Positions 19,373 to 28,502 of a stretch of 38,902 nucleotides of DNA are shown here, piece by piece. Every line of letters begins with the position of its first letter. Position 1 is the stretch's first letter. The translations under genes were made by a program, and so were the position numbers. The stretch lies in contig LADN01000061.1 in assembly GCA_000961585.1 (NCBI GenBank), forward strand, positions 1-38,902, written 5' to 3'. The stretch is from Peptococcaceae bacterium BRH_c4a (GTDB lineage: Bacteria > Bacillota > Desulfotomaculia > Desulfotomaculales > Desulfocucumaceae). Below the pieces are notes generated by a model that saw only the letters and a list, made by a program, of their open reading frames with translations, searched no databases and was not told the DNA's origin.

Positions 19373-20988
19373 AAGTCATCACCTCTTTGTTCATCCGTCC
19401 GGTTGGGAATAGTTATCGTAAATCTGGTTCCCTGGCCTGAAGAGCTGTCAACACAGATTGAACCTCCGGCCGCCAGCACGTGTTCCTTGACAATGTATAG
19501 TCCCAGTCCATGCCCCTCCTCCTCCTTTGTGCTGAAGCCGTTATCAAATATCCGATCTCGTATCTCTTCAGGGATGCCCGGACCTGAATCCTCCACAGTT
19601 ATCTTCAGCCCCCCTCCCTTGTCGGAAACCGAGAAATATATTTTTTTAGGGAATGAATGGTATTTTTTAAGGGCTTCTATGGCATTTTCCAGGATGTTTC
19701 CGATTATCACCACCAGGGCATTGCTGTCAACCTTGTCCGGAAGCCTGGCAAGGCTGGAGTTGTTGTCAATGATCATATCGGCCCGTATCTCCTTGGCCCT
19801 GCCGTATTTACCCAGGATGAGGCCGGCCAGGCTGTTGTCTTTGATCCTTCTGGTTAAAAAGGATGTGATATTCTTCTGTTCTTCGGTTACATTGAATACG
19901 TAATCCATTGCGTCATGGTACTTTTTAAGCTGTATTAATCCGGCAATGGTGTGAAGCCTGTTCAGGTGTTCGTGGTTTTGCACCCTCAAGGCTTCCACAA
20001 AAGCCTTCACGCCAGTCAGTTCCTCGGCAAGGCGGTGGATCTCGGTCCGGTCTCTGAAGGTGGCCACTGCCCCCACCACCTGTCCCTTTACCCGGACGGG
20101 AATACGGTTACTTATTATTACTGTGTTATTTATTACCTTTTCCTGGTTAAATTCTGGTTCGCCGTTTTCCAGAACCCTGGGAAGATTGCTGTTTTTCAAT
20201 ACATTCCGGATTGATTTTCCAATCAGTTTGTCGGTGGTTCCCAGTATTTTCTTTGCTGCCTCATTGGCAACAGTTATTTTGTATTCACTGTCGATTGCTA
20301 TAATGCCTTCACCCAGGGCCTGAAAAATGGCTGTTCTCTCTTCCAGAAGCCGGGCTATTTCCGCCGGTTCCATCTTGAACAGGGCTTCTTTTATCCTGCC
20401 GGCAAGGAAAATGGATCCAAGGAACCCTAATACGGAGCACAAAAACAATACCGAGTATACCTCAAACCGGATTGATTTATATATGCCGGAAAAGGTGGGG
20501 GTCAGTATGCCTACCACCACAACCCCCACCTGTCTTGTCCCTTCATCAGCCTTTATGGGAACAAAGGCCCTTACCGACGGTCCCAAAACACCTTTTGCCG
20601 ATGAAACGCTTTCCTGGTCAGATAGTGAGGGGAAAATATCTTCCCCGGTAAAACGCTTTCCAATGCGGTCGGCCACAGGGTGTGAATATCTTATGCCATC
20701 CATGTTGACCACCACTATATATTCCGCCCCTGTGGCAACCCGTGTTTTTTCTGCGATGGGCTGTATTTTCAGCCAACCCTGGCTGTTTTGCACATTTTCC
20801 TGTATTAAAGGCGTTTGGGCCATGGTTCTGGCAATGGCCAGCGCCCTTTTTCCCATCTCATCTTCCATGATGGCGGCTATCTTGTTGACCATTACCGACC
20901 CGCCCACCAGTATCACCAGAAGGACAGAGCAAAAAGACAGTATTATTATTTTTGTGCTTAGTTTGTAGTTTCTGCCGGTCTTAATCAT
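19369..20988 (-). CDS. CitA/DcuS-type sensor histidine kinase
   Basis: A 540-residue membrane sensor kinase. The order is: transmembrane segment 12-34, extracellular PDC/PAS-like sensor domain with RYSHPVADRIGKRF, the citrate/C4-dicarboxylate sensor motif, transmembrane segment about 176-196, cytoplasmic PAS domain about 221-313, dimerisation box with phosphoacceptor His339 (NHEHLNRLHTI), and an ATPase domain with NILENAIEAL, DSGPGIP and GHGLGLYIV. This architecture matches kinases that sense citrate, fumarate or malate outside the cell. The frame is open 37 codons further into the upstream gene; the ATG after that gene's stop is chosen, with GGAGG about 12 nt upstream. It probably controls the dct transporter. 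Confidence 0.93.
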   Translation of the reverse strand: MIKTGRNYKLSTKIIILSFCSVLLVILVGGSVMVNKIAAIMEDEMGKRALAIARTMAQTPLIQENVQNSQGWLKIQPIAEKTRVATGAEYIVVVNMDGIRYSHPVADRIGKRFTGEDIFPSLSDQESVSSAKGVLGPSVRAFVPIKADEGTRQVGVVVVGILTPTFSGIYKSIRFEVYSVLFLCSVLGFLGSIFLAGRIKEALFKMEPAEIARLLEERTAIFQALGEGIIAIDSEYKITVANEAAKKILGTTDKLIGKSIRNVLKNSNLPRVLENGEPEFNQEKVINNTVIISNRIPVRVKGQVVGAVATFRDRTEIHRLAEELTGVKAFVEALRVQNHEHLNRLHTIAGLIQLKKYHDAMDYVFNVTEEQKNITSFLTRRIKDNSLAGLILGKYGRAKEIRADMIIDNNSSLARLPDKVDSNALVVIIGNILENAIEALKKYHSFPKKIYFSVSDKGGGLKITVEDSGPGIPEEIRDRIFDNGFSTKEEEGHGLGLYIVKEHVLAAGGSICVDSSSGQGTRFTITIPNRTDEQRGDDF

Positions 20989-20992
20989 TACT

Positions 20993-22243
20993 TCAGATAC
21001 CCTCCAGTTTTTCTGCGGCATTAATGACCGCCAGCCGGGTATAGTATCGTGAAAGGCCTCCCTGCAGATAGACGGCGTACGGGTGGCGAATGGGGGCATC
21101 TGCGCTTAGTTCCAGGGATGCTCCCTGAATGAAGGTGCCGGCCGCCATTATTATTTTATTTTCGTAACCGGGCATATCACCCGGCTCGGGGCTGGCGCCG
21201 GAGTCCACCGGGGATGCGGACTGAATTCCTTTGCAGAACTTAATAATCTTTTCCTCGGTTCCCAGCACCACAGCCTGGATTATATCAGTCCTGGGCTCAC
21301 TGTAGGACGGTATGGCTTGATAACCCAGTCTCTCAAAGAACCGGGCGGTAAATACCGCACCCTGCAGGGCCTCGGCCACACAGCGGGGAGCCATGTAAAG
21401 CCCCTGGCACAGTAATCTGATGAAGTCCAGGGAAGGACCAATTTCGGATCCAACACCCGGAGCGGTCCACCTGTTGGCCGCCATATTGACCAGATCGGTC
21501 TTGCCGGCTAAATATCCGCCAGAAGGGGCCAGACCTCCCCCGGGGTTTTTTATCAGGGAGCCTGCAATCAAATCCGCTCCCGCCTCTATGGGTTCGCTGT
21601 GTTCCACGAACTCACCGTAGCAATTATCCACGAAAATTACCAGATCCCTTTTGCAATCCCTTAGGAACCTGATTAATGAAGTTATTTTATTTATGCTTGT
21701 GGATGGTTCCAGGGAATAACCCCTGGATCTTTGAATGTAGACCATGCGGGTTTTGGGGCGCAGAGCCTTCTTTATGCCTATTAAATCGGGTGCGCCGTCT
21801 TTAAGCAGCTCCGCCTGCCTGTAGGTTACTCCCAATTCCTTCAGGGATCCCGGCTCGTTTCCCCTGATACCGATCATTTTCACCAGAGTGTCATAAGGTG
21901 CGCCTTGAACTGAAAGAAGTTCATCCCCGGGCCGCAGCACTCCGAATAAGCAAAGCGCTATGGCGTGGGTTCCACTGACTATCTGTCCCCTGACCAGGGC
22001 GGACTCCGCCCTGAATACCCCGGAGTATAGTTCTTCCAGCTTATCTCTGGCTGAGTCGTTGTAGCCATATCCGGTGGAGCCTTTCAGGTGGAAGTCACAA
22101 ATCCCGGCTCTGATGAATTGGTCCAAAACTTTCTTGTGATTAATAAAGGCCGACTTTTCTATGTCATGGCAAATATCCCTTATTTCCTCTTCCACCTCTT
22201 CGGCTAGTTTATACAGGTGATTTCTCGTTACAGATCCTCCCAT
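20993..22243 (-). CDS. PLP-dependent methionine gamma-lyase family protein (YnbB-like)
   Basis: A 416-residue fold-type I PLP enzyme of the family often labelled aluminium resistance protein or methionine gamma-lyase-like. The PLP lysine is Lys232 (GSLIKNPGGG), Asp206 (VDNCYGE) contacts the ring nitrogen, and SGTHAIAL near residue 90 binds the phosphate. It is full length. In many Firmicutes this gene is a neighbour of spoVK, hfq and miaA, as here. The substrate is not established, and a cystathionine-type lyase role is a family guess. It overlaps spoVK by 16 nt. GGGAGG lies inside the first codons, so the exact start is uncertain; the ATG is kept because no standard start codon follows at a suitable distance. 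Confidence 0.88.
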   Translation of the reverse strand: MGGSVTRNHLYKLAEEVEEEIRDICHDIEKSAFINHKKVLDQFIRAGICDFHLKGSTGYGYNDSARDKLEELYSGVFRAESALVRGQIVSGTHAIALCLFGVLRPGDELLSVQGAPYDTLVKMIGIRGNEPGSLKELGVTYRQAELLKDGAPDLIGIKKALRPKTRMVYIQRSRGYSLEPSTSINKITSLIRFLRDCKRDLVIFVDNCYGEFVEHSEPIEAGADLIAGSLIKNPGGGLAPSGGYLAGKTDLVNMAANRWTAPGVGSEIGPSLDFIRLLCQGLYMAPRCVAEALQGAVFTARFFERLGYQAIPSYSEPRTDIIQAVVLGTEEKIIKFCKGIQSASPVDSGASPEPGDMPGYENKIIMAAGTFIQGASLELSADAPIRHPYAVYLQGGLSRYYTRLAVINAAEKLEGI

Positions 22244-23178
22244 GCCTTTATCATATCCTCTCTGGTTATGGTCATCAGATCATGACGGGTGATCTCTGTT
22301 TTATCTATCAGTCGTACAGCCTGCCTCCTCATGGAGCGCTCGATGATATTTCTTACCAGACGGGCGTTGCCATTATACTGATGATTCCTGGATTTTTTTT
22401 CTATGATCAGCCTTAATTCTTCCCTGGCGGGAGGAGCTATTACATATTGCCGTTCCTTTAGCATCTTGTCGGCTATATCCAGCAATTGATCGGTTGCGTA
22501 GTCTGGAAAGGACAAATGTATGGGAAATCTTGATCGCAGACCGGGATTGGTTTCCATGAACCAGTTCATTTCCTCTGTGTATCCCGCCAGTATCAGTACC
22601 AGGCTTTCTCTGCCGTCCTCCATTCCCTTGCAGAGGCAGTCAATGGCCTCCTTGCCGAAGTCTTTTTCGCCCCCTCTGGCCAGGGAGTACGCCTCATCAA
22701 CGAATAGCACACCGCCATGGGCCTTTTTCATCTGATCCCTGGTTTTCTGGGCGGTATGGCCTATGTATTCCCCCACTAGGTCAGCCCTTTCAATTTCCAG
22801 CACATGACCTTTTTGCAGTACCCCCATCTCTTTGAAAAGCTTTCCGATAATCCGGGCCACTGTTGTTTTTCCGGTCCCGGGATTTCCCTTGAAGATCATG
22901 TGAAGTACGGTGTTTTCTGAGGCCAGGTCTTCTTTCTGCCGCTTTTTCTGAATTTCAACAAAGGCATATATTTCTCCTATCAGTGACTTTATTTTTTCCA
23001 GTCCGATAAGATCATTAAGCTCCTTGAAAATTTCATCCACACCGTTGTTTTTTTTCCGTTCAGACAATGAGGTGTTTTTGTCACTCCCCCTGGAAAACGG
23101 GAGCGGTCGCCTGGGGTCAGGGGTATTGCCTCTGGCCGGATAAGGCAGGGGAGGCTTTTGCCTCATGTTTACTTTCAA
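22228..23178 (-). CDS. spoVK: Stage V sporulation protein K (AAA+ ATPase)
   Basis: A 316-residue CbbX/SpoVK-type AAA+ ATPase. Walker A GNPGTGKT (98-105), the Walker B region GVLFVDEAYSL (about 150-160), an arginine-rich GLRSRFPIHLSF motif and a C-terminal four-helix lid are visible. SpoVK is needed late in spore maturation in Bacillus, so its presence suggests an endospore former. The first 45 residues are Pro/Arg-rich and probably disordered. The TTG is chosen because GGGAGGTG lies 5 nt upstream; an ATG five codons earlier overlaps that site, and another ATG lies four codons later. It is preceded by the hfq terminator, so it needs its own promoter. Confidence 0.92.
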   Translation of the reverse strand: MKVNMRQKPPLPYPARGNTPDPRRPLPFSRGSDKNTSLSERKKNNGVDEIFKELNDLIGLEKIKSLIGEIYAFVEIQKKRQKEDLASENTVLHMIFKGNPGTGKTTVARIIGKLFKEMGVLQKGHVLEIERADLVGEYIGHTAQKTRDQMKKAHGGVLFVDEAYSLARGGEKDFGKEAIDCLCKGMEDGRESLVLILAGYTEEMNWFMETNPGLRSRFPIHLSFPDYATDQLLDIADKMLKERQYVIAPPAREELRLIIEKKSRNHQYNGNARLVRNIIERSMRRQAVRLIDKTEITRHDLMTITREDMIKAWEDL

Positions 23179-23242
23179 GTCAACACCTCCCATTTATCTA
23201 TAAGTTATTTATACGCTGTCCGGGGGAGGATTTGACTTGTGC

Positions 23243-23277
23243 AAAAAAAAGAAAAGTCTCCCATCAGAGAGACTTTT
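23243..23277 (-). terminator. Terminator after hfq
   Basis: A 9-bp perfect stem AAAAGTCTC/GAGACTTTT with an 8-nt loop is followed on the minus strand by CTTTTTTTT. It ends the miaA-hfq transcript before spoVK. Confidence 0.85.
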
Positions 23278-23296
23278 TCCATCCACAGTTATTATA

Positions 23297-23539
23297 TTAA
23301 ACCGGCTTCACCTCGGAAAAAGACGTGTTTACCGGCCTCAAGGGACTTATTGTAGAGATGGCGTGTTTGTAAACCATCATTTGCTTGCCATCACTTTCAA
23401 GGATAACGGTAAAATTATCGAATCCCTTCACCATACCTTTTAACTGGAAACCATTTACCAGGAAAATGGTGACAGGAATGTTTTCTTTCCTGACTTGATT
23501 TAAAAAAGCGTCCTGTAGATTTATCTGTGTTTTTGTCAT
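23297..23539 (-). CDS. hfq: RNA chaperone Hfq
   Basis: An 80-residue Sm-like protein forming a hexameric ring that binds small RNAs and mRNAs. Sm1 motif [20 protein letters not shown] with Gln9 of the proximal RNA pocket, and the Sm2 motif YKHAIST, are intact. Length is typical of Firmicutes. GGAGGG lies 6 nt before the ATG. It is 26 nt downstream of miaA, the common miaA-hfq arrangement. Confidence 0.96.
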   Translation of the reverse strand: MTKTQINLQDAFLNQVRKENIPVTIFLVNGFQLKGMVKGFDNFTVILESDGKQMMVYKHAISTISPLRPVNTSFSEVKPV

Positions 23540-23565
23540 GCGGGTCCCTCCGTTGGTATTTTTTT

Positions 23566-24510
23566 CTACTTAAACTCATTCGACACCGGTTTAAATACTC
23601 CTTCCGCCGCCTTTGCAATTTCTTCCGATACTTCTTCCGCCGTTCTCTGTCCTGCATCAATCCATCTGATCCGGTCGTCCCTTCTAAACCAGGTCAGCTG
23701 TCTTTTGGCAAAACGTCGGGTGTTCATTTTAAGGAGATCCGCTGCTTCTCCCAGCTTAAGAGTGCCGTTTAAATAAAGTATTATCTCCTTATATCCCAGG
23801 CCCTGCATCGAGGTCAGGCTGCTGGAGTAACCTTTATCCAGAAGACCCTTTACCTCATCCACCAGGCCCTGGCCCAGCATTTTGTCCACCCGCCGCTCTA
23901 TGCGGGAATAGAGTTCCTTCCTATCCATGGTAAGGCCGTACATCAATATATTATAGGGCGGCTTTTCTAATTTGCCTGCGTCGGAGGAGAGTGTCCTGCC
24001 GCTTAAATAAAATACCTCCAGCGCTCTTATAACCCTTTTTAGATCATTTGTATGCAGACGGGCGGCGGTTTCAGGGTCAACCTTTTTTAATCTGTCGTGC
24101 AGGGCTTCACTGCCCAGATTTTCGCATTCTTTTGTAAGCTTTTCCCTCAGTTCCGGGTCGGTTCCCACCTTGCTGAAATTATAACCATCAATTACCGCTT
24201 TTACATAGAGCCCGGTTCCCCCCACCAGAATAGGCAGTTTTTTTCTTTTGTGTAATAATTCAATAACTTTCACTGCAGAGTGGCTGTACCGGGAGACATT
24301 GTACATCTCGCCAGGGTCGGCCACGTCAATCAGGTGGTGAGGCACTCCTTTTGTCTCTTCCGGAGTGGGCTTGGCGGTACCGATGTTCATATGTCGGTAT
24401 ACCAGCATGGAATCGGCGGAAACTATTTCAGCCTCCAGATTTCGGGCCACCCTGACAGACAGATCGGTTTTACCGGTGGCGGTGGGCCCAACTATGGCAA
24501 GGAGCGGCAT
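23566..24510 (-). CDS. miaA: tRNA dimethylallyltransferase
   Basis: A 314-residue enzyme that transfers a dimethylallyl group to N6 of A37 in tRNAs reading UNN codons; MiaB, encoded at 33404-34762, then methylthiolates that base. P-loop GPTATGKT (8-15), [16 protein letters not shown] and the HHLID segment are family hallmarks. The frame is open to a GTG 11 codons upstream, overlapping the methyltransferase gene, but that codon abuts its AAAAAGGGG. The ATG gives the normal short N-terminus before the P-loop, so it is preferred. Confidence 0.95.
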   Translation of the reverse strand: MPLLAIVGPTATGKTDLSVRVARNLEAEIVSADSMLVYRHMNIGTAKPTPEETKGVPHHLIDVADPGEMYNVSRYSHSAVKVIELLHKRKKLPILVGGTGLYVKAVIDGYNFSKVGTDPELREKLTKECENLGSEALHDRLKKVDPETAARLHTNDLKRVIRALEVFYLSGRTLSSDAGKLEKPPYNILMYGLTMDRKELYSRIERRVDKMLGQGLVDEVKGLLDKGYSSSLTSMQGLGYKEIILYLNGTLKLGEAADLLKMNTRRFAKRQLTWFRRDDRIRWIDAGQRTAEEVSEEIAKAAEGVFKPVSNEFK

Positions 24511-24523
24511 TGGTTTTCCACAT

Positions 24524-25318
24524 TCACTGTAAACATCCGCCACCCCCTTTTTCGATTATTCCATATGAAACGGAGGAATACCTTCCTCCGGATATCTTGT
24601 CTATACCAAGCTTTAAAAATTCTGTACTGTTCCGGGTCTCTTTTACCACTACACGGCGCCTGGCCACCCGTAAGGCTTCCTGTATGGCTTCCCGGGTAAG
24701 TGTCGATCTGTCGGTCAGGGGCCTCATAATCTCCATGGAGGATGAATTTTTAGCCGGAATCCTGAACATGGGATCGAAATATATAATATCCACCGAGTTG
24801 TCGGCCTGTTTTTTCAGGAAGACGTTATAGTCGCAGCAGATCACTTTAATCTTTCTCATTGCCTTTTCAAGCTCCGGATCTCCCGCACAGTAACCGGAGA
24901 GGCCTTCTTTAGCTATAAAGCTTATTATTCTGGAGCGCTCAAGCCCGGTTACCTCTCCCTCGCCGTTCAAATATGCAGCCACAATGGAGTCCCAGCCCAG
25001 GCCCATTGTGCAGTCCAGCACAGAATCACCCGGGTTAAGATCCAGAGCTTTAATCATTTGGTCAGTTTTCCCATTTATTATTTCTTTTATACGCAGTTTA
25101 ACCATTCCGAGATGGAAGAATAAATCTCCCCCCTGGTATTTATATGTAAGTCTGCCACTGCCTGCCACCAGAATTCCCTCCAGTTTATTTTGGCAGAACA
25201 TTTCATTAATGTTTTTATTTTTTCTGGGTATGTACGGGATATTAAGAACCGAGCTTATTTCCATGGCTTTCATATGCTCATTATGATTGTTCCTAAGGGA
25301 TGTGGTTACGGCAAACAT
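24524..25318 (-). CDS. Class I SAM-dependent methyltransferase (RsmJ-like)
   Basis: A 264-residue protein with a class I methyltransferase core at about 90-230. Motif I is SVLDCTMGLGWDSIVAA, and motif IV is IIYFDPMFR, of the DPPY-like type used on exocyclic amines of nucleobases. This resembles the RsmJ family that methylates 16S rRNA, but the target here is not established. The N-terminal 70 residues begin FAVTTSLRNN, typical of clostridial members. The ATG 15 nt after the first possible start is preferred because it has GGGTGAAA upstream. It sits 16 nt after mutL and 13 nt before miaA, in one operon with them. Confidence 0.82.
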   Translation of the reverse strand: MFAVTTSLRNNHNEHMKAMEISSVLNIPYIPRKNKNINEMFCQNKLEGILVAGSGRLTYKYQGGDLFFHLGMVKLRIKEIINGKTDQMIKALDLNPGDSVLDCTMGLGWDSIVAAYLNGEGEVTGLERSRIISFIAKEGLSGYCAGDPELEKAMRKIKVICCDYNVFLKKQADNSVDIIYFDPMFRIPAKNSSSMEIMRPLTDRSTLTREAIQEALRVARRRVVVKETRNSTEFLKLGIDKISGGRYSSVSYGIIEKGGGGCLQ

Positions 25319-25334
25319 TTTTTCACCCGACATA

Positions 25335-27122
25335 TCAGGTTCTTTTAAACCTTGTTTTTAATTCATGATCATTAATGTTAATCATGGTGGGCCGGCCATG
25401 GGGGCATGTATAAGGAACATCGGCGTCAGCCAGTCCTCTGATGATGGACCAGGCCTCTTCCATGGCGGATTTTGTTCCTGATTTGATGGCAGCCCTGCAA
25501 GCGGCCGATGTGGCCATCTTTTTGATCAATTCTTCCCTGTGGACAGGCTGCCCGGATTCATAAAGATACTCCAAAAGGTCTCTTAATACATCTTCCACCG
25601 GAACTGTAGTCATTTCCGCGGGTATTTCCCTTATGACCAGGGAGTTGGAGCCGAAAAACTGTGCCTGTATGCCCAGACTGCATATATAATCCAGGTTTCC
25701 TTCAGCTATCTGGAACTCCCGGGGGCTTAACTGCACCACCGAGGGTACCAGCAGTATCTGTGAGTTTACCTTTTTGTTGTTCAGCATTCCCAGAAATTTT
25801 TCGTACAGTATTCTCTCGTGGGCGGCATGGTGATCGATTATAAAAAGACCGTTGATACTTCCGGCCAGTATGTACGTTGGGGGCAAAAATCCAATGGGAT
25901 AAATGGTTTCCAGCAGTTTTTCCACGGGGACGAACAGTCCCGGCATTGGGGAAAGCGACCGGTGATCCACTGTTTGGCCGACCCGGGGGACTTGGCCGGG
26001 GGATACAAAGACAGACTGTGGCGGTTCCGGTATTGGGTGCGGCGGGACGCTTTTTTCGGAAACTGACAACGAACCGGTATAATCGGATCTTTGTGTGCCA
26101 TAATCCGCCTCCGGACTGAAGCCGGGGATTATTTTCTCTGTTCTTAAGGCCGCCATGACTGTCCTTTTAACCAGGTTAAAAAGCTTTGATTCACCGGATA
26201 TTCTGACAACCATTTTGGAAGGGTGAACATTTACATCCAAAAAGCCGGGGTCCAGTTTAACCGATATCAATCCCAGGGGAAAACGTCCCTGGGTCAGAAG
26301 CGTGCCGTAGCCTTCCAAAACGGCCGTATTGATGAGGGGGTTTCGTACATACCGGCCATTAATAATTACTGTAATATGTTTTTTTGAGCTCCTGCTGACT
26401 AAAGGGGACGCAATAAGCCCCTTTATGCTTACCTGGTCTTCAGCGCCTTCTATGGGAATAAATTCCTTTGCCGTTTCGGCCCCGTAAACTGCGGCCAGCG
26501 CATCTATATAATGGCCTGTTCCGGTTGAGTGAAAGGATGTTCTTCCTTCGTTTTCCAATTTGATGCTGATATCCGGCCTTGCCATAGCCAGCCTTGTTAC
26601 TACATCACTGATCTGACCGGATTCTGCAGACTTTGTTTTCATGTATTTTAATCTGGCGGGGGTGTTGTAAAATAAATCGCTCACAATAATTGAAGTTCCC
26701 GCAGGACAGCCCGCCGGAGACCGGGATAATAAACGTCCGCCCTGAACCGTAAGCCTGGTGCCGCTGTCGGTGTCGGGCGGCCTTGTTATCAGGACCACTT
26801 TGCTTACTGCGGCAATGCTGGGCAGAGCCTCCCCGCGGAATCCAAGGGAACGTATATCGTTGATATCATTAATATTGTTTATTTTACTGGTGGCGTGCCT
26901 CTGAAAGGCGGTTTCCGAGTCTGTTTCATCCATGCCGCAACCGTTGTCGGTGACTTTTATCTCATCCCGGCCGCCGCCCCTTATCTCCACGGAAACCTTG
27001 GATGCGCCGGCGTCAAAGGCATTTTCCAGCAGTTCCTTGACCACTGAGGCCGGCCTTTCCACCACCTCGCCAGCGGCTATCTGGTTTGCGGTAATCTCAT
27101 CCAACACCACTATTCTGGGCAA
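25335..27122 (-). CDS. mutL: DNA mismatch repair protein MutL
   Basis: A 595-residue GHKL ATPase with C-terminal endonuclease domain. N-terminal motifs are ELLENAFDAGA, DNGCGM and the RHATSKI loop with GFRGEALPSIA. The C-terminal metal site appears as DHHAAHERILYEKF (a variant of DQHA-x2-E-x4-E), followed by SAACRAAIKSG and CPHGRPT. It should therefore nick DNA, as in organisms lacking MutH. Start is TTG with GGGGGTG 6 nt upstream, directly after the HDAC-like gene. MutS is encoded 3.1 kb upstream on the same strand. Confidence 0.96.
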   Translation of the reverse strand: MPRIVVLDEITANQIAAGEVVERPASVVKELLENAFDAGASKVSVEIRGGGRDEIKVTDNGCGMDETDSETAFQRHATSKINNINDINDIRSLGFRGEALPSIAAVSKVVLITRPPDTDSGTRLTVQGGRLLSRSPAGCPAGTSIIVSDLFYNTPARLKYMKTKSAESGQISDVVTRLAMARPDISIKLENEGRTSFHSTGTGHYIDALAAVYGAETAKEFIPIEGAEDQVSIKGLIASPLVSRSSKKHITVIINGRYVRNPLINTAVLEGYGTLLTQGRFPLGLISVKLDPGFLDVNVHPSKMVVRISGESKLFNLVKRTVMAALRTEKIIPGFSPEADYGTQRSDYTGSLSVSEKSVPPHPIPEPPQSVFVSPGQVPRVGQTVDHRSLSPMPGLFVPVEKLLETIYPIGFLPPTYILAGSINGLFIIDHHAAHERILYEKFLGMLNNKKVNSQILLVPSVVQLSPREFQIAEGNLDYICSLGIQAQFFGSNSLVIREIPAEMTTVPVEDVLRDLLEYLYESGQPVHREELIKKMATSAACRAAIKSGTKSAMEEAWSIIRGLADADVPYTCPHGRPTMININDHELKTRFKRT

Positions 27123-27125
27123 AGT

Positions 27126-28502
27126 CTACACCCCCGGCCTGGGTCCTTCGGACTTCCATTCCTGTTTTTTATCTCTGTCGTAAGAAAGGCAGGTATCGGT
27201 AGATTTATCCTGAAGTTTAACAAAATGATAGTCCTTTTTATCATTAATACCCTCTTCGTATAGTGTGTAAGCCTCTGTCTGGCAGTTATGGCAGGCATCT
27301 ATGGGTATGGATATGGCCAAAAGTCTGCCGGCTTCTCCAAAACCCCGGTTGGCCTTTGATTCAATTACAATATAGCCTGAGCAGCCACTGCAAAAACGTA
27401 CTTTTTCAATCTGGTCTTCTTCTATATAATCGGTGTCATAGTAAATATTCTTTTTGCGCTGGTAAAACTTACTTGTCCCGAATATCTTTTCAATATCTGT
27501 TTTGTCCCTGCGGTCCCATACCTCGAGCAGGTTTTGCACCATCTTTTGAACCTGGCCAAACCGTTCCGGGTTTTCCTTGAAACTGGCGGATGAGTAATCA
27601 GGTTCCCTCACGTTGGAAAAGTCAATTCCCGCAAGGGCCATTAGAATAGACATATTGACATAGGGCAGCGCAGTTTCAATGGCATAGCCGCCCTCCAGAA
27701 CTGCCAGGTGTGGATTGAGCTTTTTTGTGAACTCGGCGTAACCCTGGGCGGTGAATTTCATACTGCCCAGGGGGTCGGTATAATGGTTGTCCTGACCGGC
27801 TGAGTTTATGATGAATTCCGGCTTGAAATCCCTGATCACGGGCAGGACCAGATTGTCAACAACGTAGTGGAATGTGTTGTCAGTCATACCCGGTGGCAGC
27901 GGAATATTGATGGTTCGGGCATAGGCCCCGGGTCCTCCCAGTTCATGGGTAAAACCTGTGCCGGGGAATATGGTGCGTCCGTCCTGATGAAAAGAAATAA
28001 AAAGCACATTGGGATCGTGGTAAAATATTTCCTGTGTTCCGTCCCCGTGGTGAACGTCGGAATCAACTATGACCACTTTTTTTATTCCGTACTGGCGCCT
28101 CAGATATTCCACAAGAACAGCTTCGTTGTTTATATTACAAAAACCCCTGTTTCCGTGTACCACCCTCATGGCGTGATGTCCGGGGGGCCTCACCAGGGCA
28201 AAGCCGTTTTTGATTTCTCCCCGCATTATGCTGTCCCCCAGAGACATGGCCGCTCCGGCAGCAATCATGTGAGCTTCGGTGACCTGACTCTGGACCCTGG
28301 GCACGCAGAAATGAACCCTGGCAATGTCGTGGATGGTTGCCAGTTTGGGAGGGTATTCCTCAATTTCCGGCAGATCCATAAGTCCTTCTTCAAAGATCTG
28401 ATCCCGGGTGTATAAAAGTCGTTCTTCTCTTTCCGGATGGGTGGGAGAGATGGCCCAGTCAAAGGCCGGGAAAAATACTATACCGGTTTTTTTATTTCTC
28501 AC
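27126..28502 (-). CDS. Histone deacetylase-like protein with C-terminal zinc-ribbon-like tail
   Basis: A 458-residue protein. The first about 310 residues are a class I/II deacetylase-like (AcuC/HDAC) domain with RPPGHHA, the zinc and charge-relay DSDVHHGDGTQ, and SAGQDNHYTDPLG, so the catalytic zinc site looks intact. The last about 110 residues carry CSGC (371-374) and CHNC (404-407), a likely four-cysteine zinc ribbon, and a charged tail. Bacterial members deacetylate acetyl-CoA synthetase, polyamines or other amides; the substrate here is unknown. GTG start, overlapping the end of the upstream hydantoinase-like gene, so the two are probably coupled. Both lie between mutS and mutL. Confidence 0.87.
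   Translation of the reverse strand: MRNKKTGIVFFPAFDWAISPTHPEREERLLYTRDQIFEEGLMDLPEIEEYPPKLATIHDIARVHFCVPRVQSQVTEAHMIAAGAAMSLGDSIMRGEIKNGFALVRPPGHHAMRVVHGNRGFCNINNEAVLVEYLRRQYGIKKVVIVDSDVHHGDGTQEIFYHDPNVLFISFHQDGRTIFPGTGFTHELGGPGAYARTINIPLPPGMTDNTFHYVVDNLVLPVIRDFKPEFIINSAGQDNHYTDPLGSMKFTAQGYAEFTKKLNPHLAVLEGGYAIETALPYVNMSILMALAGIDFSNVREPDYSSASFKENPERFGQVQKMVQNLLEVWDRRDKTDIEKIFGTSKFYQRKKNIYYDTDYIEEDQIEKVRFCSGCSGYIVIESKANRGFGEAGRLLAISIPIDACHNCQTEAYTLYEEGINDKKDYHFVKLQDKSTDTCLSYDRDKKQEWKSEGPRPGV

Noticed and set aside
27867-28415. 182-residue plus-strand frame opposite the HDAC-like gene
   Set aside because: Shadow frame, no ribosome-binding site, no recognisable motifs.
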